From assembly GCF_001927245.1 (NCBI RefSeq), contig NZ_MJUX01000001.1, positions 372,001 to 436,000 on the forward strand: DNA of 64,000 bases, given 5' to 3'. The position numbers were made by a program, and so were the translations under genes. The notes below the pieces were generated by a model. The model was not told the origin of the DNA. It ran no database searches and saw only the letters and a program-made list of their open reading frames with translations. This document shows, in pieces, positions 17,306 through 30,381 of the stretch (its first letter is position 1; each line of letters starts with the position of its first letter). This DNA is from Acuticoccus yangtzensis. GTDB lineage: Bacteria; Pseudomonadota; Alphaproteobacteria; Rhizobiales; Amorphaceae.

Positions 17306-17536
17306 CTATCGAGAGCGTTCACGTTCGAGCAGACGGATAATCAGCTCGTGTTGCGCCTCGATCTTTCTCATTCGTTCAAGGAGTTCGTTGAGGTCTTTGC
17401 GATCCCGAGCTTGCCCGTGGACCAGCCTGTCAATCGTCCGCTCGAAACGGACGATGTTGCGCGCGAACCGGAAGATCCGGTCGCGCACAACCGGCCATGA
17501 GAGGCCGAGATCCGACGGATCAGGCCCCTCCGCCAT
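17306..17536 (-). CDS. Small helical protein between infB and rbfA, unrecognised
   Basis: From ATG 17536 the product has 76 residues (MAEGPDPSDLGLSWPVVRDR onward). It is almost wholly helical and charged; residues 20-76 read as a coiled coil (FERTIDRLVHGQARDRKDL, then LLERMRKIEAQHELIIRLL). Its start overlaps the previous gene's stop by 17 nt, typical of coupled genes. No family is recognised. Position between infB and rbfA suggests co-expression with translation factors, not necessarily a shared function. Confidence 0.6.
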   Translation of the reverse strand: MAEGPDPSDLGLSWPVVRDRIFRFARNIVRFERTIDRLVHGQARDRKDLNELLERMRKIEAQHELIIRLLERERSR

Positions 17537-17888
17537 GCTCGGTCGCACGTGCGGCAAAGGCCCGGCGGCCGTCGTCGACCTGATCGAGGATCGCGTCCCA
17601 CGCGTCGAGCTTGCCCTCGAGCGTCGCCGATACGCGGTCCATCTCGTCGACCAACGCATCGTTCATCGCCGGATCGGAACCCGGCGATGAGAGCGATGCG
17701 TCGTCGAGGTCGAGCGCCATCAAAGCGGCATCGAGAAGCTGCGAGCACAGGACCTCACCGTCGTCGGCGGCTTCGGATCGCGCAAACTCGATCAGGCTCA
17801 CGAGAATTTCCCGGTTCGTCAGGCTGCCCGAGCGAACGGGCAGGACGATGGCATTCTCGATCGACGGCGTCTGCTCAACGGAACGCAT
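17520..17888 (-). CDS. Acidic helical protein between infB and rbfA, unrecognised
   Basis: Protein of 122 residues from ATG 17888, acidic, with a helical body (LTNREILVSLIEFARSEAAD, then a LCSQLLDAALMALDLDD helix) and a short Gly-rich end. It shows no membrane segment, cofactor motif or known domain. It lies 43 nt downstream of infB and overlaps the next small gene by 17 nt. Codon use and GC content resemble the neighbours, so it is probably a lineage-specific insertion in the operon and not recent import. Confidence 0.65.
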   Translation of the reverse strand: MRSVEQTPSIENAIVLPVRSGSLTNREILVSLIEFARSEAADDGEVLCSQLLDAALMALDLDDASLSSPGSDPAMNDALVDEMDRVSATLEGKLDAWDAILDQVDDGRRAFAARATEHGGGA

Positions 17889-17931
17889 AGGCCCCTCCGA
17901 AACTCAACCGATGATGGCACGCCGCCGGCCC

Positions 17932-21017
<3,086 letters not shown>

Positions 21018-21021
<4 letters not shown>

Positions 21022-21644
21022 ATAGCAATTGGTCCTGCGAACCGGAGTTCGTCGGGTTGATCAGAATGCGTATCGCTCTGCGTGCCGCCAAAGTGGTACA
21101 CGCGCAAGCGCGAAGCATCCAGGATAAAGAGTTCAGCTAGTCGACCAGGCGCGAGTGCGGCATGAACCACACGTTCCCGACCCAAAGTGCGTTCCAGCTC
21201 GGCTGAATCGAACACGTCGACCACGTCTAGCTTGTTATGGAGATCGAAGGCCTTCTTGGCAAGCGCTTCGACCTTACGTCGGCCGTCGACGGCCGCGTCG
21301 GACGCGAAAACGAGCCCGCGAATGCGGCCCGCGGCCACCTCCGCCCTCACCTTTTCGAACCCTGCGGTCACCAGACCGGCCTTGTGGGCGAACGCCAGAC
21401 GCTCCAGCGCCGCCCGCCGCAGCAGATGACCCACCTGCTCCGGCAACGTGTCGGGCGCCTCCACCTGCGCCTTGAAGCCGCGGGAAAAGACCCGCTTCTT
21501 CACCGCCTCGGCGATGCGTTCCGCCGAAGCCTCCACCCAGACACCGCGTCCGGGCAGTTTACGCCTGACATCCGGCACGACGACACCGTCGGGGGAGAGC
21601 ACGAAACGAATCATCGTCTCGGGCGTCCCCTTACGGCGCGTCAC
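21018..21644 (-). CDS. ylxR: YlxR-family RNA-binding protein (DUF448) with C-terminal L7Ae-like domain
   Basis: Protein of 208 residues or more. Residues 1-75 form the YlxR fold ([20 protein letters not shown], then the LPGRGVWV signature); the C-terminal half ([20 protein letters not shown] and [16 protein letters not shown]) looks like a ribosomal L7Ae/L30e-type RNA-binding fold, the usual alphaproteobacterial pairing. The only standard start codon in frame is GTG 21644, but the conserved lead-in [10 protein letters not shown] begins before it, and a CTG at 21686 with GGAGAG 6 nt upstream would restore it. The real start is therefore uncertain. Lies between nusA and infB; may act with them in transcription or translation. 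Confidence 0.88.
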
Positions 21645-21682
21645 CAGGCAGGTGCGCTGCGGAGATTTTGGCGCGCGCGCCG

Positions 21683-23503
21683 TCAGGATGCACTCTCCAA
21701 AGGCTTTTCGTCGTCGTCGCCCTCTTCGCCGGCATCGTCGTCACCGGCATCGTCTTCGCCAGCGTCGGCCTCGGCGAGATCGGCGTCGGCCGGATCGTCC
21801 TCGGCCAGTTCCACGTCGGCCGCCTCGTCGCCGGCCAGATCGTCGCTGTCCAGATCGGCATCGCCCAGATCGGCGTCGGCCAGCTCGGCGGCGGCCAGAT
21901 CCTCGTCGTCCAGCGCCTCGGCGTCCAGATCGTCGCCCGCGTCGCCGACGAGGTCGTCTTCGCTGATCCAGCCGGCGACGACGCGCGCGGTCATGATCAT
22001 CTGTTCCGCATCGGCGCGCGACACGCCGAACTCGGCGAGCGGGCCGGTGTGACGAATAGTCTCCGAGCCGCGCTTCTCCACCCAGCCGACGAGATCGTCA
22101 GGCACGGAGCCCGCGAAATCCTCGAGAGACTTCACGTCGTCCTTGCCGAGCGCCACCATCATCGCGGTGGTGATCCCCGGAACCTCGCGCAGATCGTCCT
22201 CGACGCCGAGCGCCCGGCGCTCCTCGTCGTTCAGACGCTCACGCTCGTCCAAGTTATCGCGGGCGCGGGCCTGGATTTCCTCGGCCGTCTCCTCGTCGAA
22301 CCCTTCGATCGAGGCGATCTCGTCGAGGTCCACATAGGCGACCTCCTCCATGGAGGTGAAGCCCTCGGAGGCGAGAAGCTGACCCACCACTTCGTCGACG
22401 TTCAGACCGTCGACGAAAAGCTGGGTGCGCTCGTTGAATTCCTTCTGGCGCCGCTCGGACTCTTCCTGCTCGGTCAGGATGTCGATGTCCCAGCCGGTGA
22501 GCTGCGAGGCGAGGCGCACGTTCTGGCCGCGGCGGCCGATGGCGAGCGAGAGCTGCTCGTCCGGCACCACCACCTCGATGCGCTCCGAATCCTCGTCCAG
22601 CACCACCTTGGCGACTTCCGCCGGCTGCAGCGCGTTGACGATGAACGTCGCGGCATCGGGCGACCAGGGGATGATGTCGATCTTCTCGCCCTGCAGCTCC
22701 TGCACCACGGCCTGCACGCGGCTGCCGCGCATACCGACGCAGGCGCCCACGGGGTCGATGGAGGAATCGCGGCTGATCACGGCGATCTTGGCGCGGCTGC
22801 CCGGATCGCGGGCGACCGACTTCACCTCGATCACGCCGTCATAGATTTCCGGCACCTCCTGGCGGAACAGGCAAGCGGTGAACTGGGGATGCGTGCGGGA
22901 CAGGAAGATCTGCGGCCCGCGCGGCTCGCGGCGCACGTCCATCACGTAGGCGCGGATGCGGTCGCCGGGACGGAACACCTCGCGCGGGATGAGCTGATCG
23001 CGCCGGCAGATCGCCTCGCCGCGGCCGAGATCGACGATCACGTTACCGTATTCGGCGCGCTTGACGATGCCGTTGATGATGTCGCCGACGCGGTCCTTGT
23101 ACTCGTCATATTGCCGGTCGCGCTCGGCCTCGCGCACCTTCTGCACGATGACCTGCTTGGCCGACTGGGTGGCGACGCGGCCGAACTCGATCGGCGGCAG
23201 CGGATCGGCGATGAAGTCGCCCACCTGCGCGGCCGGGTTCTTCGCGAGCGCGTCCTTCAGCTCGATCTGTGTCGCCGGATTTTCCAATTCCTCGACCACG
23301 AGGAGCAGGCGCTGCAGCCGCGTCTCGCCGGTCTTCGGATTGATCTCGGCGCGGATCTCGGTCTCCTGGCCGTAGCGGGCGCGGGCAGCCTTCTGGATCG
23401 CGTCTTCCATCGCCTCGATGACGATGCCGCGGTCGATCTGCTTTTCGCGCGCCACCGCATCGGCGATCTGCAACAATTCCAGCTTGTTCGCGCTGACTGC
23501 CAT
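21683..23503 (-). CDS. nusA: Transcription termination/antitermination protein NusA
   Basis: RNA polymerase-binding elongation factor of 606 residues. Order: N-terminal domain ([19 protein letters not shown]), S1 domain ([18 protein letters not shown]), KH1/KH2 ([18 protein letters not shown] and [18 protein letters not shown]), two helix-hairpin-helix repeats, and an Asp/Glu/Ala-rich tail of about 75 residues whose A-D-L-x-x pattern resembles pentapeptide repeats. ATG 23503 ([12 protein letters not shown]) matches the family start; an upstream ATG at 23635 adds a non-conserved stretch. Second gene of the rimP operon. Confidence 0.97.
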   Translation of the reverse strand: MAVSANKLELLQIADAVAREKQIDRGIVIEAMEDAIQKAARARYGQETEIRAEINPKTGETRLQRLLLVVEELENPATQIELKDALAKNPAAQVGDFIADPLPPIEFGRVATQSAKQVIVQKVREAERDRQYDEYKDRVGDIINGIVKRAEYGNVIVDLGRGEAICRRDQLIPREVFRPGDRIRAYVMDVRREPRGPQIFLSRTHPQFTACLFRQEVPEIYDGVIEVKSVARDPGSRAKIAVISRDSSIDPVGACVGMRGSRVQAVVQELQGEKIDIIPWSPDAATFIVNALQPAEVAKVVLDEDSERIEVVVPDEQLSLAIGRRGQNVRLASQLTGWDIDILTEQEESERRQKEFNERTQLFVDGLNVDEVVGQLLASEGFTSMEEVAYVDLDEIASIEGFDEETAEEIQARARDNLDERERLNDEERRALGVEDDLREVPGITTAMMVALGKDDVKSLEDFAGSVPDDLVGWVEKRGSETIRHTGPLAEFGVSRADAEQMIMTARVVAGWISEDDLVGDAGDDLDAEALDDEDLAAAELADADLGDADLDSDDLAGDEAADVELAEDDPADADLAEADAGEDDAGDDDAGEEGDDDEKPLESAS

Positions 23504-23679
23504 ACCGTTTCCGTCCCACTCTGACCACGCGTCGGCGCGGTCCTTGATCCATCTGGCCGCGCGTCGGCACGGTCTCTGATCCGTCTGGCCGGACCCTTCC
23601 GGGGCCGCGACCGTCGATCCGCTGCTTCGCCGCAACGGGCGCCGCGATCCCTTGAAGGGTCGCGGCCGGCCCCGTACGG

Positions 23680-24231
23680 CTAGTTCAGCTCCGCATTCTT
23701 GCCCGCCTTCAGCGACTGGGCGATCAACGCGTCGGTCAGGACCAGACGCGCGTCGGACAATTCACCGAGCGGAACGAACACTTTCTCTCCACCGAGCTCG
23801 GACAGACGCAGATGCACATTGTCCCCGTCGAGGCCGAGGATGATGCCGCGCCAGCGGCGGCGACCGTCGACCGGAATCGCGGTCTCCAACTTGGCCTCGT
23901 TGCCGGACCAGCGCTCGAAATCCTCCCGGCGGACCAACGGACGGTCGATGCCGGGCGACGACACTTCGAGATGATACGCCTTGGAGATCGGATCGTCGAC
24001 ATCGAGGGCGGGAGAAACAGCATGGCTGATCGCCTCGCAGTCCTCGATGTTCAGCGTCCCGTCGGGCCTTTCGGCCATGATCTGCACCGTGCAGCCGTTC
24101 TGCGCCGTGATGCGTACGCGCACCAGACGATAGCCGAGACCATCGAGGCTCGGAATCACGATCTTCGCGACACGCGCCTCGAGGCCGGTTTCGGTCAATA
24201 TCCGGTCGTCGTCCAAAGAAACCTCGCTCAT
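23680..24231 (-). CDS. rimP: Ribosome maturation factor RimP
   Basis: 30S assembly factor needed for uS19/uS12 incorporation. From ATG 24231 it has 183 residues: an N-terminal domain ([42 protein letters not shown] cut here as typical) and a C-terminal Sm-like domain ([20 protein letters not shown] is the family signature). An upstream ATG at 24312 adds 27 Cys/Ala-rich residues that do not look conserved. First gene of the rimP-nusA-ylxR-infB run, so the operon promoter should lie in 24232-24344. Confidence 0.96.
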   Translation of the reverse strand: MSEVSLDDDRILTETGLEARVAKIVIPSLDGLGYRLVRVRITAQNGCTVQIMAERPDGTLNIEDCEAISHAVSPALDVDDPISKAYHLEVSSPGIDRPLVRREDFERWSGNEAKLETAIPVDGRRRWRGIILGLDGDNVHLRLSELGGEKVFVPLGELSDARLVLTDALIAQSLKAGKNAELN

Positions 24232-24344
24232 CCCGGCGCATCCCGCCCGGCATTCGCACCGCGCGAGCAGGCTGCCGGAAACGCCGAATGGGCCGGCCCC
24301 CGAAGGCGCCAACCCGGTTGAGATCTGTAACCTGAGTGTCGGGC

Positions 24345-24878
24345 CTAAATAGCGTGGCGCTGCGGCGCGTGCAAGGCCCCGCCGCCGGCGACCGAGGCGA
24401 AGGCGTCCACCACGTAATCATAGACCTCGCGCTTGAACGGCACGACGAGGCCCGGCACCTCGGCGAGCGGCGCCCACTGCCAGTGCGAGAACTCCACGCT
24501 GTGACCGTCGGGCGGCTCGGCCACGTTGATCTCGCTCTCGTCGCCGGTGAAGCGGAAGGCGAACCAGCGCTGCGCTTGACCGCGATAGCGCCCCTTCCAC
24601 GAGGCGACGTCCTTCGGCAGATCGTAGTGCAACCAGCCCTCGATCTCGCCGATCGGGGTGATCGACGTCACGCTGGTTTCCTCGAACAGCTCGCGGCGCG
24701 CGGCCGACATGGCGTCCTCGCCGTGGTCGATCCCGCCCTGCGGCATCTGCCACGAGTAGCTCGGCACCACCCCGCGCGAGGCGCGCTTGCCGAGGAACAC
24801 CTCGCCCGCCTGCGAAAACAGCGCGATGCCCACGCACAGCCGGTACCCCTTGCGAGGCGTTTGCCCATAGGTCTCCAT
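24345..24878 (-). CDS. rppH: RNA pyrophosphohydrolase
   Basis: NUDIX enzyme of 177 residues that removes pyrophosphate from mRNA 5' ends, starting RNase E-dependent decay. The Nudix box is complete ([20 protein letters not shown]), and the flanking [10 protein letters not shown] and the late HWQWAPL region match RppH rather than other NUDIX families. Its ATG shares one base with the stop of the preceding peroxidase gene (TGATG), so the two are translationally coupled. It is convergent with nothing; rimP begins 113 nt further on. Confidence 0.93.
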   Translation of the reverse strand: METYGQTPRKGYRLCVGIALFSQAGEVFLGKRASRGVVPSYSWQMPQGGIDHGEDAMSAARRELFEETSVTSITPIGEIEGWLHYDLPKDVASWKGRYRGQAQRWFAFRFTGDESEINVAEPPDGHSVEFSHWQWAPLAEVPGLVVPFKREVYDYVVDAFASVAGGGALHAPQRHAI

Positions 24879-25510
24879 CAGAACCCCGTCGTCCTGAGCG
24901 CGGCTTCGACCGCGCCCATCACCTGCGGCGAGCGCGGCGACACGTAGGACGCGAAGGTCCCCGCGATGCGTCCGTCACGCCCGATCAGGATCTTGTGAAA
25001 ATTCCAGCCCGGCACAGCCGCGCGCCCGCCCGCACGCCGCGCCCAGGCAAACAGAGGATGCGCGCCCGACCCCGTCACCGGCGCCTTCTGCAGCATCGGG
25101 AAGGAGACCTTATAGCGGCTGGTACAAAAGTTCGCGATATCGGCGTCGCTGCCCGGCTCCTGGCCGCCGAAGTCGTTCGACGGCACCGCCAGAACCGTGA
25201 GGCCGAGGCCGCGATAGGCCGCGTTCAACGCCTCCAGCCCCTCATATTGCGGCGTAAAGGCACAGCGCGATGCGGTGTTGACGAGGAGAACGACACGGCC
25301 CGCCAGCGCCGCCGCGTCGAACGGCTCACCGTCGATCCCGGTCAGCCGCTGGTCCTCCCAGACCAGCGCCGCGCCACCGCGCGGCGACGCGGCACCCGCC
25401 ACGTCCGCCAGCGACCGCGCCGCCATGGTGAGGCCGACCGCCGACGCCGCGACGGCGAGCGCGGCCACTTTGACGATGGCCGCCGGTTTGGGGGCGATGG
25501 GACCCCGCAT
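24878..25510 (-). CDS. Membrane-anchored or exported glutathione peroxidase
   Basis: Thiol peroxidase of the glutathione peroxidase family, 210 residues. Residues 8-32 are hydrophobic (AIVKVAALAVAASAVGLTMA), a signal peptide or anchor that places the enzyme in the periplasm, which is unusual because most bacterial homologues are cytosolic. The catalytic residue is Cys83 in NTASRCAFTPQY; the GWNFHKILI motif holds the active-site Trp/Asn. It reduces hydroperoxides with a thiol or thioredoxin-like donor. I chose ATG 25510 because AGGAG lies about 6 nt upstream; the frame extends to 25543. Overlaps rppH by one base. Confidence 0.88.
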   Translation of the reverse strand: MRGPIAPKPAAIVKVAALAVAASAVGLTMAARSLADVAGAASPRGGAALVWEDQRLTGIDGEPFDAAALAGRVVLLVNTASRCAFTPQYEGLEALNAAYRGLGLTVLAVPSNDFGGQEPGSDADIANFCTSRYKVSFPMLQKAPVTGSGAHPLFAWARRAGGRAAVPGWNFHKILIGRDGRIAGTFASYVSPRSPQVMGAVEAALRTTGF

Positions 25511-25527
25511 GCACGCTCCTTCGATTG

Positions 25528-26235
25528 TCAGGGGGCGAGCCACGTTCGGCTCGGACTGTCACCATAGCACAATAAGGCACGCCGATGCCCGCCCGCGCAG
25601 AGAAATAACCAGTCGATGCTGGCGATGTGAACCATGACGGGGAGAAAGTTGGCAAAGCTCTGCCGGTCGTCCAGCGGCGGAGCGGAAAGCGCCGCGCCCG
25701 CCCCGCTCTCCTCGGTGTTCTCAGCCCCCACGCCGCCCTCTGGCCCGAGCGCCGCACTGGGCGCGACGGGCTGGCCGTAGCAGCTCTTGGAGAAGGCGCG
25801 CATCTCGCTCCACAACCGCGCCGCCAGCGGATCGCCATAATGAAGCTGCACCCGCCCCTTGAGGCGCACCTGCACCTTCGCCTCATGGTCGTAAAGGAGC
25901 AGGCTGCAGCGCGGGTCGGCCTTGAAGGCGGCCACCTTGGGGGAGCGCCGATCCGTGTTGAAACGAACGGCGCGGGCCGCCCTGTCCGCATCGCGCAGGA
26001 TGACCGTTCGCACCTCCGGAAATCCGCCGGAGCCGAAAGAGCCGAGACTCATCCTGTGGAAGGCGGCGTGGCGCGAGCGGGCGCCCTCCTCCAGCATCGC
26101 CCAGGCCGCAGCCTCCACCGCATCGAGCGAGCGGGCGTCGGCGGGCGAATTGGCGGCGTGCGAACCAGCAGCGGGCGAACAGGCAGCGGGCGAACCGGCG
26201 GCGCCCGTGGCGGTTCCGGCCGCGTCACCGCTCAT
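25528..26235 (-). CDS. Pyridoxamine 5'-phosphate oxidase-like flavin-binding protein
   Basis: Split-barrel FMN-binding protein of 235 residues. The first 40 residues are Ala-rich and disordered. The fold follows with the RTVILRDADRAARAVRFNTD and SLLLYDHEAKVQVRLKGRV strands typical of the PNPOx-like family, which includes true PdxH, haem-degrading and F420/FMN oxidoreductases. The C-terminal residues needed for pyridoxine phosphate in PdxH are not evident, so the specific reaction is open. It ends 17 nt before the peroxidase start, so the peroxidase and rppH may be read from this unit. Confidence 0.82.
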   Translation of the reverse strand: MSGDAAGTATGAAGSPAACSPAAGSHAANSPADARSLDAVEAAAWAMLEEGARSRHAAFHRMSLGSFGSGGFPEVRTVILRDADRAARAVRFNTDRRSPKVAAFKADPRCSLLLYDHEAKVQVRLKGRVQLHYGDPLAARLWSEMRAFSKSCYGQPVAPSAALGPEGGVGAENTEESGAGAALSAPPLDDRQSFANFLPVMVHIASIDWLFLCAGGHRRALLCYGDSPSRTWLAP

Positions 26236-26300
26236 CGCCTCTCACCGCCGCCGGGGTGGACCGAGCCTCTTGAAGGGCGCATCAGTCCCCGCCCCACGGC

Positions 26301-27125
26301 TCAATCACGGCTCTGCACGCGGTCGATCACCCGGCCGGCCTTCATGAACGCCTGCCCCACCATCGAGCGGGCGAGGGCCACGGGGGCGAGCGTGGCCGAG
26401 GAGACCGGGCCGATCATCACCGTGGTCTGCCGCCCCAGCGCGCTCAGGGTCTGGCGGGCCACCTTGTCCGGCGCCATCGCCCCCGGCATCCCCGCCCCCT
26501 TGTAGCCGGCCCGCGCGCCGAAATCGGTACGCACCGGCCCCGGACAGGCGCACAGGATGTCGATCGGCTCGCCGTCCATCTCAGCCGCCAGCGCCTCGGT
26601 AAAGGACAACACCAGCGCCTTCGCCGCCGCATAGGTGGCAAAGGTCGGCACCGGCACGAAGGCGGTGGAGGACGACACGTTGATGAGGCCGGCCCGCGTG
26701 CCGCTCTGCGCCGCACGCTCGATCATCGCCGGCATCAGCGCATGGGTCAGCGCCAGCAGCGCCTCCACGTCGATGCGCAGCGTGTCGCGGTGGCGGGCGA
26801 AGTCCACCTCCGTGAAGCGCCCCACGGCCCCCACTCCGGCGTTGTTGATCACGAGGTCGCAGCCCGCCGCATTGGCCGCCCGCACCACCGCGTCGACGCC
26901 CTCCTCGGTGGCGAGATCGGCCGTGACGATCCGCGCGCGGCTGCCGAACTCAGCCTCCAGCGCGGCGAGCTTCTCCGGATCGCGGCCGGTCAGAACGAGG
27001 TCGGTGGTCGCCGGCAAGGCGCGGGCGAACGCCTCGCCGAGGCCGCCGGTGGCCCCGGTGACGAGCGCCGCGCGCGGGGCGGGCCGCTCGGGACGGAGTC
27101 TGTCTTTGAGGCGGTCATGCATCAT
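26301..27125 (-). CDS. Short-chain dehydrogenase/reductase
   Basis: Classical SDR of 274 residues: cofactor motif TGATGGLG near residue 24, NNAG at about 94-97, catalytic Ser in INVSSST and YxxxK in TYAAAKALV. It reduces or oxidises a carbonyl/hydroxyl with NAD(P)H; the substrate is unknown. The end (TLAPVALARSMVGQAFMKAG) is amphipathic and might touch the membrane. The double ATG at 27125/27122 is preceded by GGAGGA about 11 nt upstream. It follows gltA after the gltA terminator. Confidence 0.88.
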   Translation of the reverse strand: MMHDRLKDRLRPERPAPRAALVTGATGGLGEAFARALPATTDLVLTGRDPEKLAALEAEFGSRARIVTADLATEEGVDAVVRAANAAGCDLVINNAGVGAVGRFTEVDFARHRDTLRIDVEALLALTHALMPAMIERAAQSGTRAGLINVSSSTAFVPVPTFATYAAAKALVLSFTEALAAEMDGEPIDILCACPGPVRTDFGARAGYKGAGMPGAMAPDKVARQTLSALGRQTTVMIGPVSSATLAPVALARSMVGQAFMKAGRVIDRVQSRD

Positions 27126-27189
27126 GGGACGAGTGTCCTCCGAGGGGCCGGTGGGTGTCGAGGTCTTTCATAGGGCGGCCGTTCCCAAC

Positions 27190-27220
27190 GCAAAACGCGC
27201 CGCCCGTGGGGCGGCGCGTC
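27190..27220 (-). terminator. Rho-independent terminator after gltA
   Basis: On the minus strand a 10-bp perfect GC stem, CGCGCCGCCC with GGGCGGCGCG around CAC, is followed by TTTTG. It lies about 45 nt past the gltA stop. Confidence 0.88.
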
Positions 27221-27262
27221 GCATTCTGTCGCAGCCGGCGGGCGGCAGCGCCCGTGTCAGCC

Positions 27263-28555
27263 TCAGCGCTGGGCAATCGGCATATATTCGCGCTTGGGCG
27301 AGCCGGTGTAGAGCTGGCGCGGACGGCCGATGCGCTGCGCCGGATCCTCGACCATCTCCTTCCACTGGGCGATCCAGCCGACGGTGCGGGCGAGCGCGAA
27401 GAGCACCGTGAACATCGTCGTCGGGAAGCCGAGCGCACGCAGGGTGATGCCCGAGTAGAAGTCGATGTTCGGGTACAGCTTCTTCTCGACGAAGTAGGGA
27501 TCGTTCAGCGCGATCTTCTCCAGCTCCATCGCCACTTCGAGGAGCGGATCGTCCTTGATGCCGAGCTCGCTCAGCACTTCATGGCAGGTCTTCTGCATGA
27601 TGCGCGCGCGCGGGTCGTAGTTCTTGTAGACCCGGTGACCGAAGCCCATCAGGCGGAACGGATCGTTCTTGTCCTTGGCGCGGTCGATGAACTCGGGGAT
27701 CCGGTCGGCGGTGCCGATCTGATCCAGCATGTTGAGCGCCGCTTCGTTGGCGCCGCCATGGGCCGGGCCCCACAGGCAGGCGATGCCGGCCGCGATACAG
27801 GCGAACGGGTTCGCCCCCGACGAGCCCGCCAGACGCACGGTCGAGGTGGACGCGTTCTGCTCGTGATCGGCGTGGAGGATGAAGATGCGGTCCATGGCGC
27901 GCGCCAGAACCGGGTTCACCTTGTACTCTTCGCACGGGACCGCGAAGCACATCCGCAGGAAGTTCGCCGAATAGTCGAGGTCGTTCTGCGGGTAAACGAA
28001 CGGCTGGCCGATCGAATACTTGTAGGCCCAGGCCGCGATGGTCGGCATCTTCGCGACCATGCGGATCGAGGCGATCTCGCGGGCCTGCGGGTCCGTGATG
28101 TCGGTCGAGTCGTGGTAGAAGGCCGACAGCGCGCCGACGCATCCCACCATCACCGCCATCGGGTGCGCATCGCGCCGGAAGCCCGAATAGAAGCGGTTCA
28201 TCTGCTCGTGGATCATCGTGTGACGGGTCACACGGTTCACGAAGTCCTGCTTCTGGCTCATCGTCGGCAATTCGCCGTAGAGGAGGAGATAGCAGGACTC
28301 CAGGAAGTCCCCGTGCTCGGCCAACTGCTCGATCGGGTAACCGCGATACAGAAGGACGCCCGCATCACCGTCGATATAGGTGATCTTCGACTCGCACGAT
28401 GCGGTCGAGGTAAAGCCCGGATCGTAAGTGAACATCCCGGTGTCCTTGTAGAAGGACGAGATGTTGACGACGGACGGGCCTTCCGTGCCCGGCATGACGT
28501 CATAATTTACGGCGTCCGAACCGACGTTGAATTGTGCTTGGGAGTCTGTGGTCAT
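27263..28555 (-). CDS. gltA: Citrate synthase
   Basis: TCA-cycle enzyme joining oxaloacetate and acetyl-CoA, 430 residues, the normal size for the hexameric, NADH-regulated type. Active-site regions: [14 protein letters not shown] (catalytic His), [13 protein letters not shown] and the signature [14 protein letters not shown], plus Asp in the PNIDFYSG segment. ATG 28555 begins [12 protein letters not shown]. It has its own leader with an inverted repeat next to a TATGAT hexamer and its own terminator, so it is probably a single-gene unit. Confidence 0.97.
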   Translation of the reverse strand: MTTDSQAQFNVGSDAVNYDVMPGTEGPSVVNISSFYKDTGMFTYDPGFTSTASCESKITYIDGDAGVLLYRGYPIEQLAEHGDFLESCYLLLYGELPTMSQKQDFVNRVTRHTMIHEQMNRFYSGFRRDAHPMAVMVGCVGALSAFYHDSTDITDPQAREIASIRMVAKMPTIAAWAYKYSIGQPFVYPQNDLDYSANFLRMCFAVPCEEYKVNPVLARAMDRIFILHADHEQNASTSTVRLAGSSGANPFACIAAGIACLWGPAHGGANEAALNMLDQIGTADRIPEFIDRAKDKNDPFRLMGFGHRVYKNYDPRARIMQKTCHEVLSELGIKDDPLLEVAMELEKIALNDPYFVEKKLYPNIDFYSGITLRALGFPTTMFTVLFALARTVGWIAQWKEMVEDPAQRIGRPRQLYTGSPKREYMPIAQR

Positions 28556-28594
28556 CCGTCGGCCTCGCTTTCATTCGCCCGCAAAACAGGCAGC

Positions 28595-28621
28595 ATCATA
28601 AGACCGGATCGCAATCCGGTC
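28595..28621 (-). promoter_or_regulatory. Candidate gltA promoter element with a 20-bp inverted repeat
   Basis: A perfect inverted repeat, arms GACCGGAT (28602-28609) and ATCCGGTC (28614-28621) around CGCA, abuts a TATGAT hexamer read leftwards (28600-28595), 40 nt before the gltA ATG. No good -35 hexamer is seen at 17 nt, so the palindrome may bind an activator or repressor. Function is inference. Confidence 0.45.
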
Positions 28622-28950
28622 CCCTTCTGATCTGTCTCCCTTGCCAGTATCCCAGCTGTCCCCGCCCATCAAGCGCCCTGATCATGATCTGGAAATCAGA
28701 TATGTGGCATGCCAATCGAACGCCGGGACCGAACACCCGCGGCCCCACCGGGCCCCGCGGCCGATCGCAACTCCCGCGCACGAGGCCATAGCGATTGTCT
28801 ATGGCCCCGCGCCCTATGCGCCGGACCACCATCGCCGGCGCCTTGCCGCCAACGCCGCGTCGCGCGGAACGTCAGCCGCGCATCGCGGGAACCGAAACAC
28901 CACGTCGCAGTGAATGGGAGCGCCGGCCGGCCGCGCTGCCGGCCCGATGC
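28622..28950. other. gltX-gltA intergenic region, no gene seen
   Basis: No convincing reading frame. It begins with the gltA upstream region and ends with a GC hairpin (GCCGGC and its complement around 28921-28942) just past the gltX stop, a possible weak terminator without a T run. Confidence 0.5.
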
Positions 28951-30381
28951 TCAAGCCTCGGCCTGGTCCTTGATCCGGCCCAGGGATTCGGCACGACCCA
29001 GCGCCACGAGAACGTCGAAGATGCCGGGCGACGTCGCCGCGCCGACCAGCGCGGCACGCAGCGGCTGCGCCACCTTGCCGAGCTTCACCCCCGCCTCGTC
29101 GGCATAGCGGCGGACTTCGCTCTCCAGCCCGTCCGCCCCCCACGGATCCACCACGGACAGCCGCTCGTGCAGCCGCGCCAGATGCGTGCGAGCGTCCCCC
29201 GCGAGAAGCTTCTGCGCCTTCTCGTCCATCGCGAGAGGCCGCTCCGCCCACAGGAAGCGCGCCGCGTCCAGAAGCTCGGCCATGGTCTTGGCACGCTCGG
29301 CAAGGCCCGGAACCAGGATCTCGAGCTTGGCCCGCGCGCCCGCGTCCAGCGCCGCCTCGATCGCCGCAGCGTCCTCCTGCGCCGCGATCACCGGGCCGAG
29401 CGCGGCCATCAGCCGGTCCGGCGTCGCCTCACGCATATAATGGCCGTTCATGTTCTCCAGCTTCGTGAAGTCGAAGCGGGACGGCGAGCGGCCGACCGCG
29501 GCCAGGCTGAAGAGCTCCGTCATCTCGCGCGTGGAGAAGAACTCGTCGTCCCCGTGCGCCCAGCCGAGCCGCACGAGATAATTGCGCAGCGCCTCCGGCA
29601 GATAGCCCATCGCCCTGTAGGCGTCGACGCCGAGCGCACCGTGCCGCTTGGAGAGCTTCGCCCCGTCCGGCCCGTGGATCAGCGGGATGTGCGCCATCTC
29701 GGGCACCTCCCACCCTAGCGCCTTGTAGATCAGCGCCTGGCGGGCGGCATTCGTCAGGTGGTCGTCACCGCGGATGATGTGGGTCACGCCCATGTCGTGA
29801 TCGTCCACCACCACGGCCAGCATGTAGGTGGGCGTCCCGTCCGAGCGCAGGATGATGAGATCGTCGAGGTTCTCGTTGGCGAATCGCACCTCGCCTTGCA
29901 CCATGTCGGGGATCACCGTGTCGCCGGTCAGCGGCGCCTTCAGGCGAATCACCGGGTCGACGCCGGCCGGCGCCTCGGACGGGTCCTTGTCGCGCCACGT
30001 CCCGTCATATTTCGGCGCGCGGCCCTCGGCTGCGGCCTTCTCGCGCATCGCCTGCAGCTCTTCGGGCGTGGTGTAGCAGCGGTAGGCCATGCCCTTGGCC
30101 ACCAGCTCGTGCGCAACCTCGGCGTGCCGCGCCGCGCGGGCGGACTGGTAGACGATCTCGCCGTCACCCTCGAGCCCGAGCCACGAAAGGCCGTCGAGGA
30201 TCGCGTCGATCGCCTCGGCGGTGGAGCGGGCGCGGTCGGTGTCCTCGATCCTGAGGCGCATCTCGCCGCCGTGGTGGCGGGCGAACAGCCAGTTGAAGAG
30301 CGCCGTACGGGCGCCGCCGATATGGAGGAAGCCGGTCGGCGACGGTGCGAACCGCGTCACCACCTTGGATTGAGAGGTCAT
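28951..30381 (-). CDS. gltX: Glutamate--tRNA ligase
   Basis: Class I aminoacyl-tRNA synthetase of 476 residues charging tRNA-Glu (and often tRNA-Gln in alphaproteobacteria, followed by GatCAB). The HIGH-like motif is in [20 protein letters not shown] and KMSKS-like KLSKR in [14 protein letters not shown]; the anticodon-binding C-terminal domain is complete. I chose ATG 30381 ([15 protein letters not shown]); a GTG at 30390 is possible. It is divergent from comEC. Confidence 0.97.
   Translation of the reverse strand: MTSQSKVVTRFAPSPTGFLHIGGARTALFNWLFARHHGGEMRLRIEDTDRARSTAEAIDAILDGLSWLGLEGDGEIVYQSARAARHAEVAHELVAKGMAYRCYTTPEELQAMREKAAAEGRAPKYDGTWRDKDPSEAPAGVDPVIRLKAPLTGDTVIPDMVQGEVRFANENLDDLIILRSDGTPTYMLAVVVDDHDMGVTHIIRGDDHLTNAARQALIYKALGWEVPEMAHIPLIHGPDGAKLSKRHGALGVDAYRAMGYLPEALRNYLVRLGWAHGDDEFFSTREMTELFSLAAVGRSPSRFDFTKLENMNGHYMREATPDRLMAALGPVIAAQEDAAAIEAALDAGARAKLEILVPGLAERAKTMAELLDAARFLWAERPLAMDEKAQKLLAGDARTHLARLHERLSVVDPWGADGLESEVRRYADEAGVKLGKVAQPLRAALVGAATSPGIFDVLVALGRAESLGRIKDQAEA

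Noticed and set aside
25255-25270. Selenocysteine in the glutathione peroxidase
   Set aside because: The catalytic codon encodes Cys (NTASRCAFT); there is no in-frame TGA.
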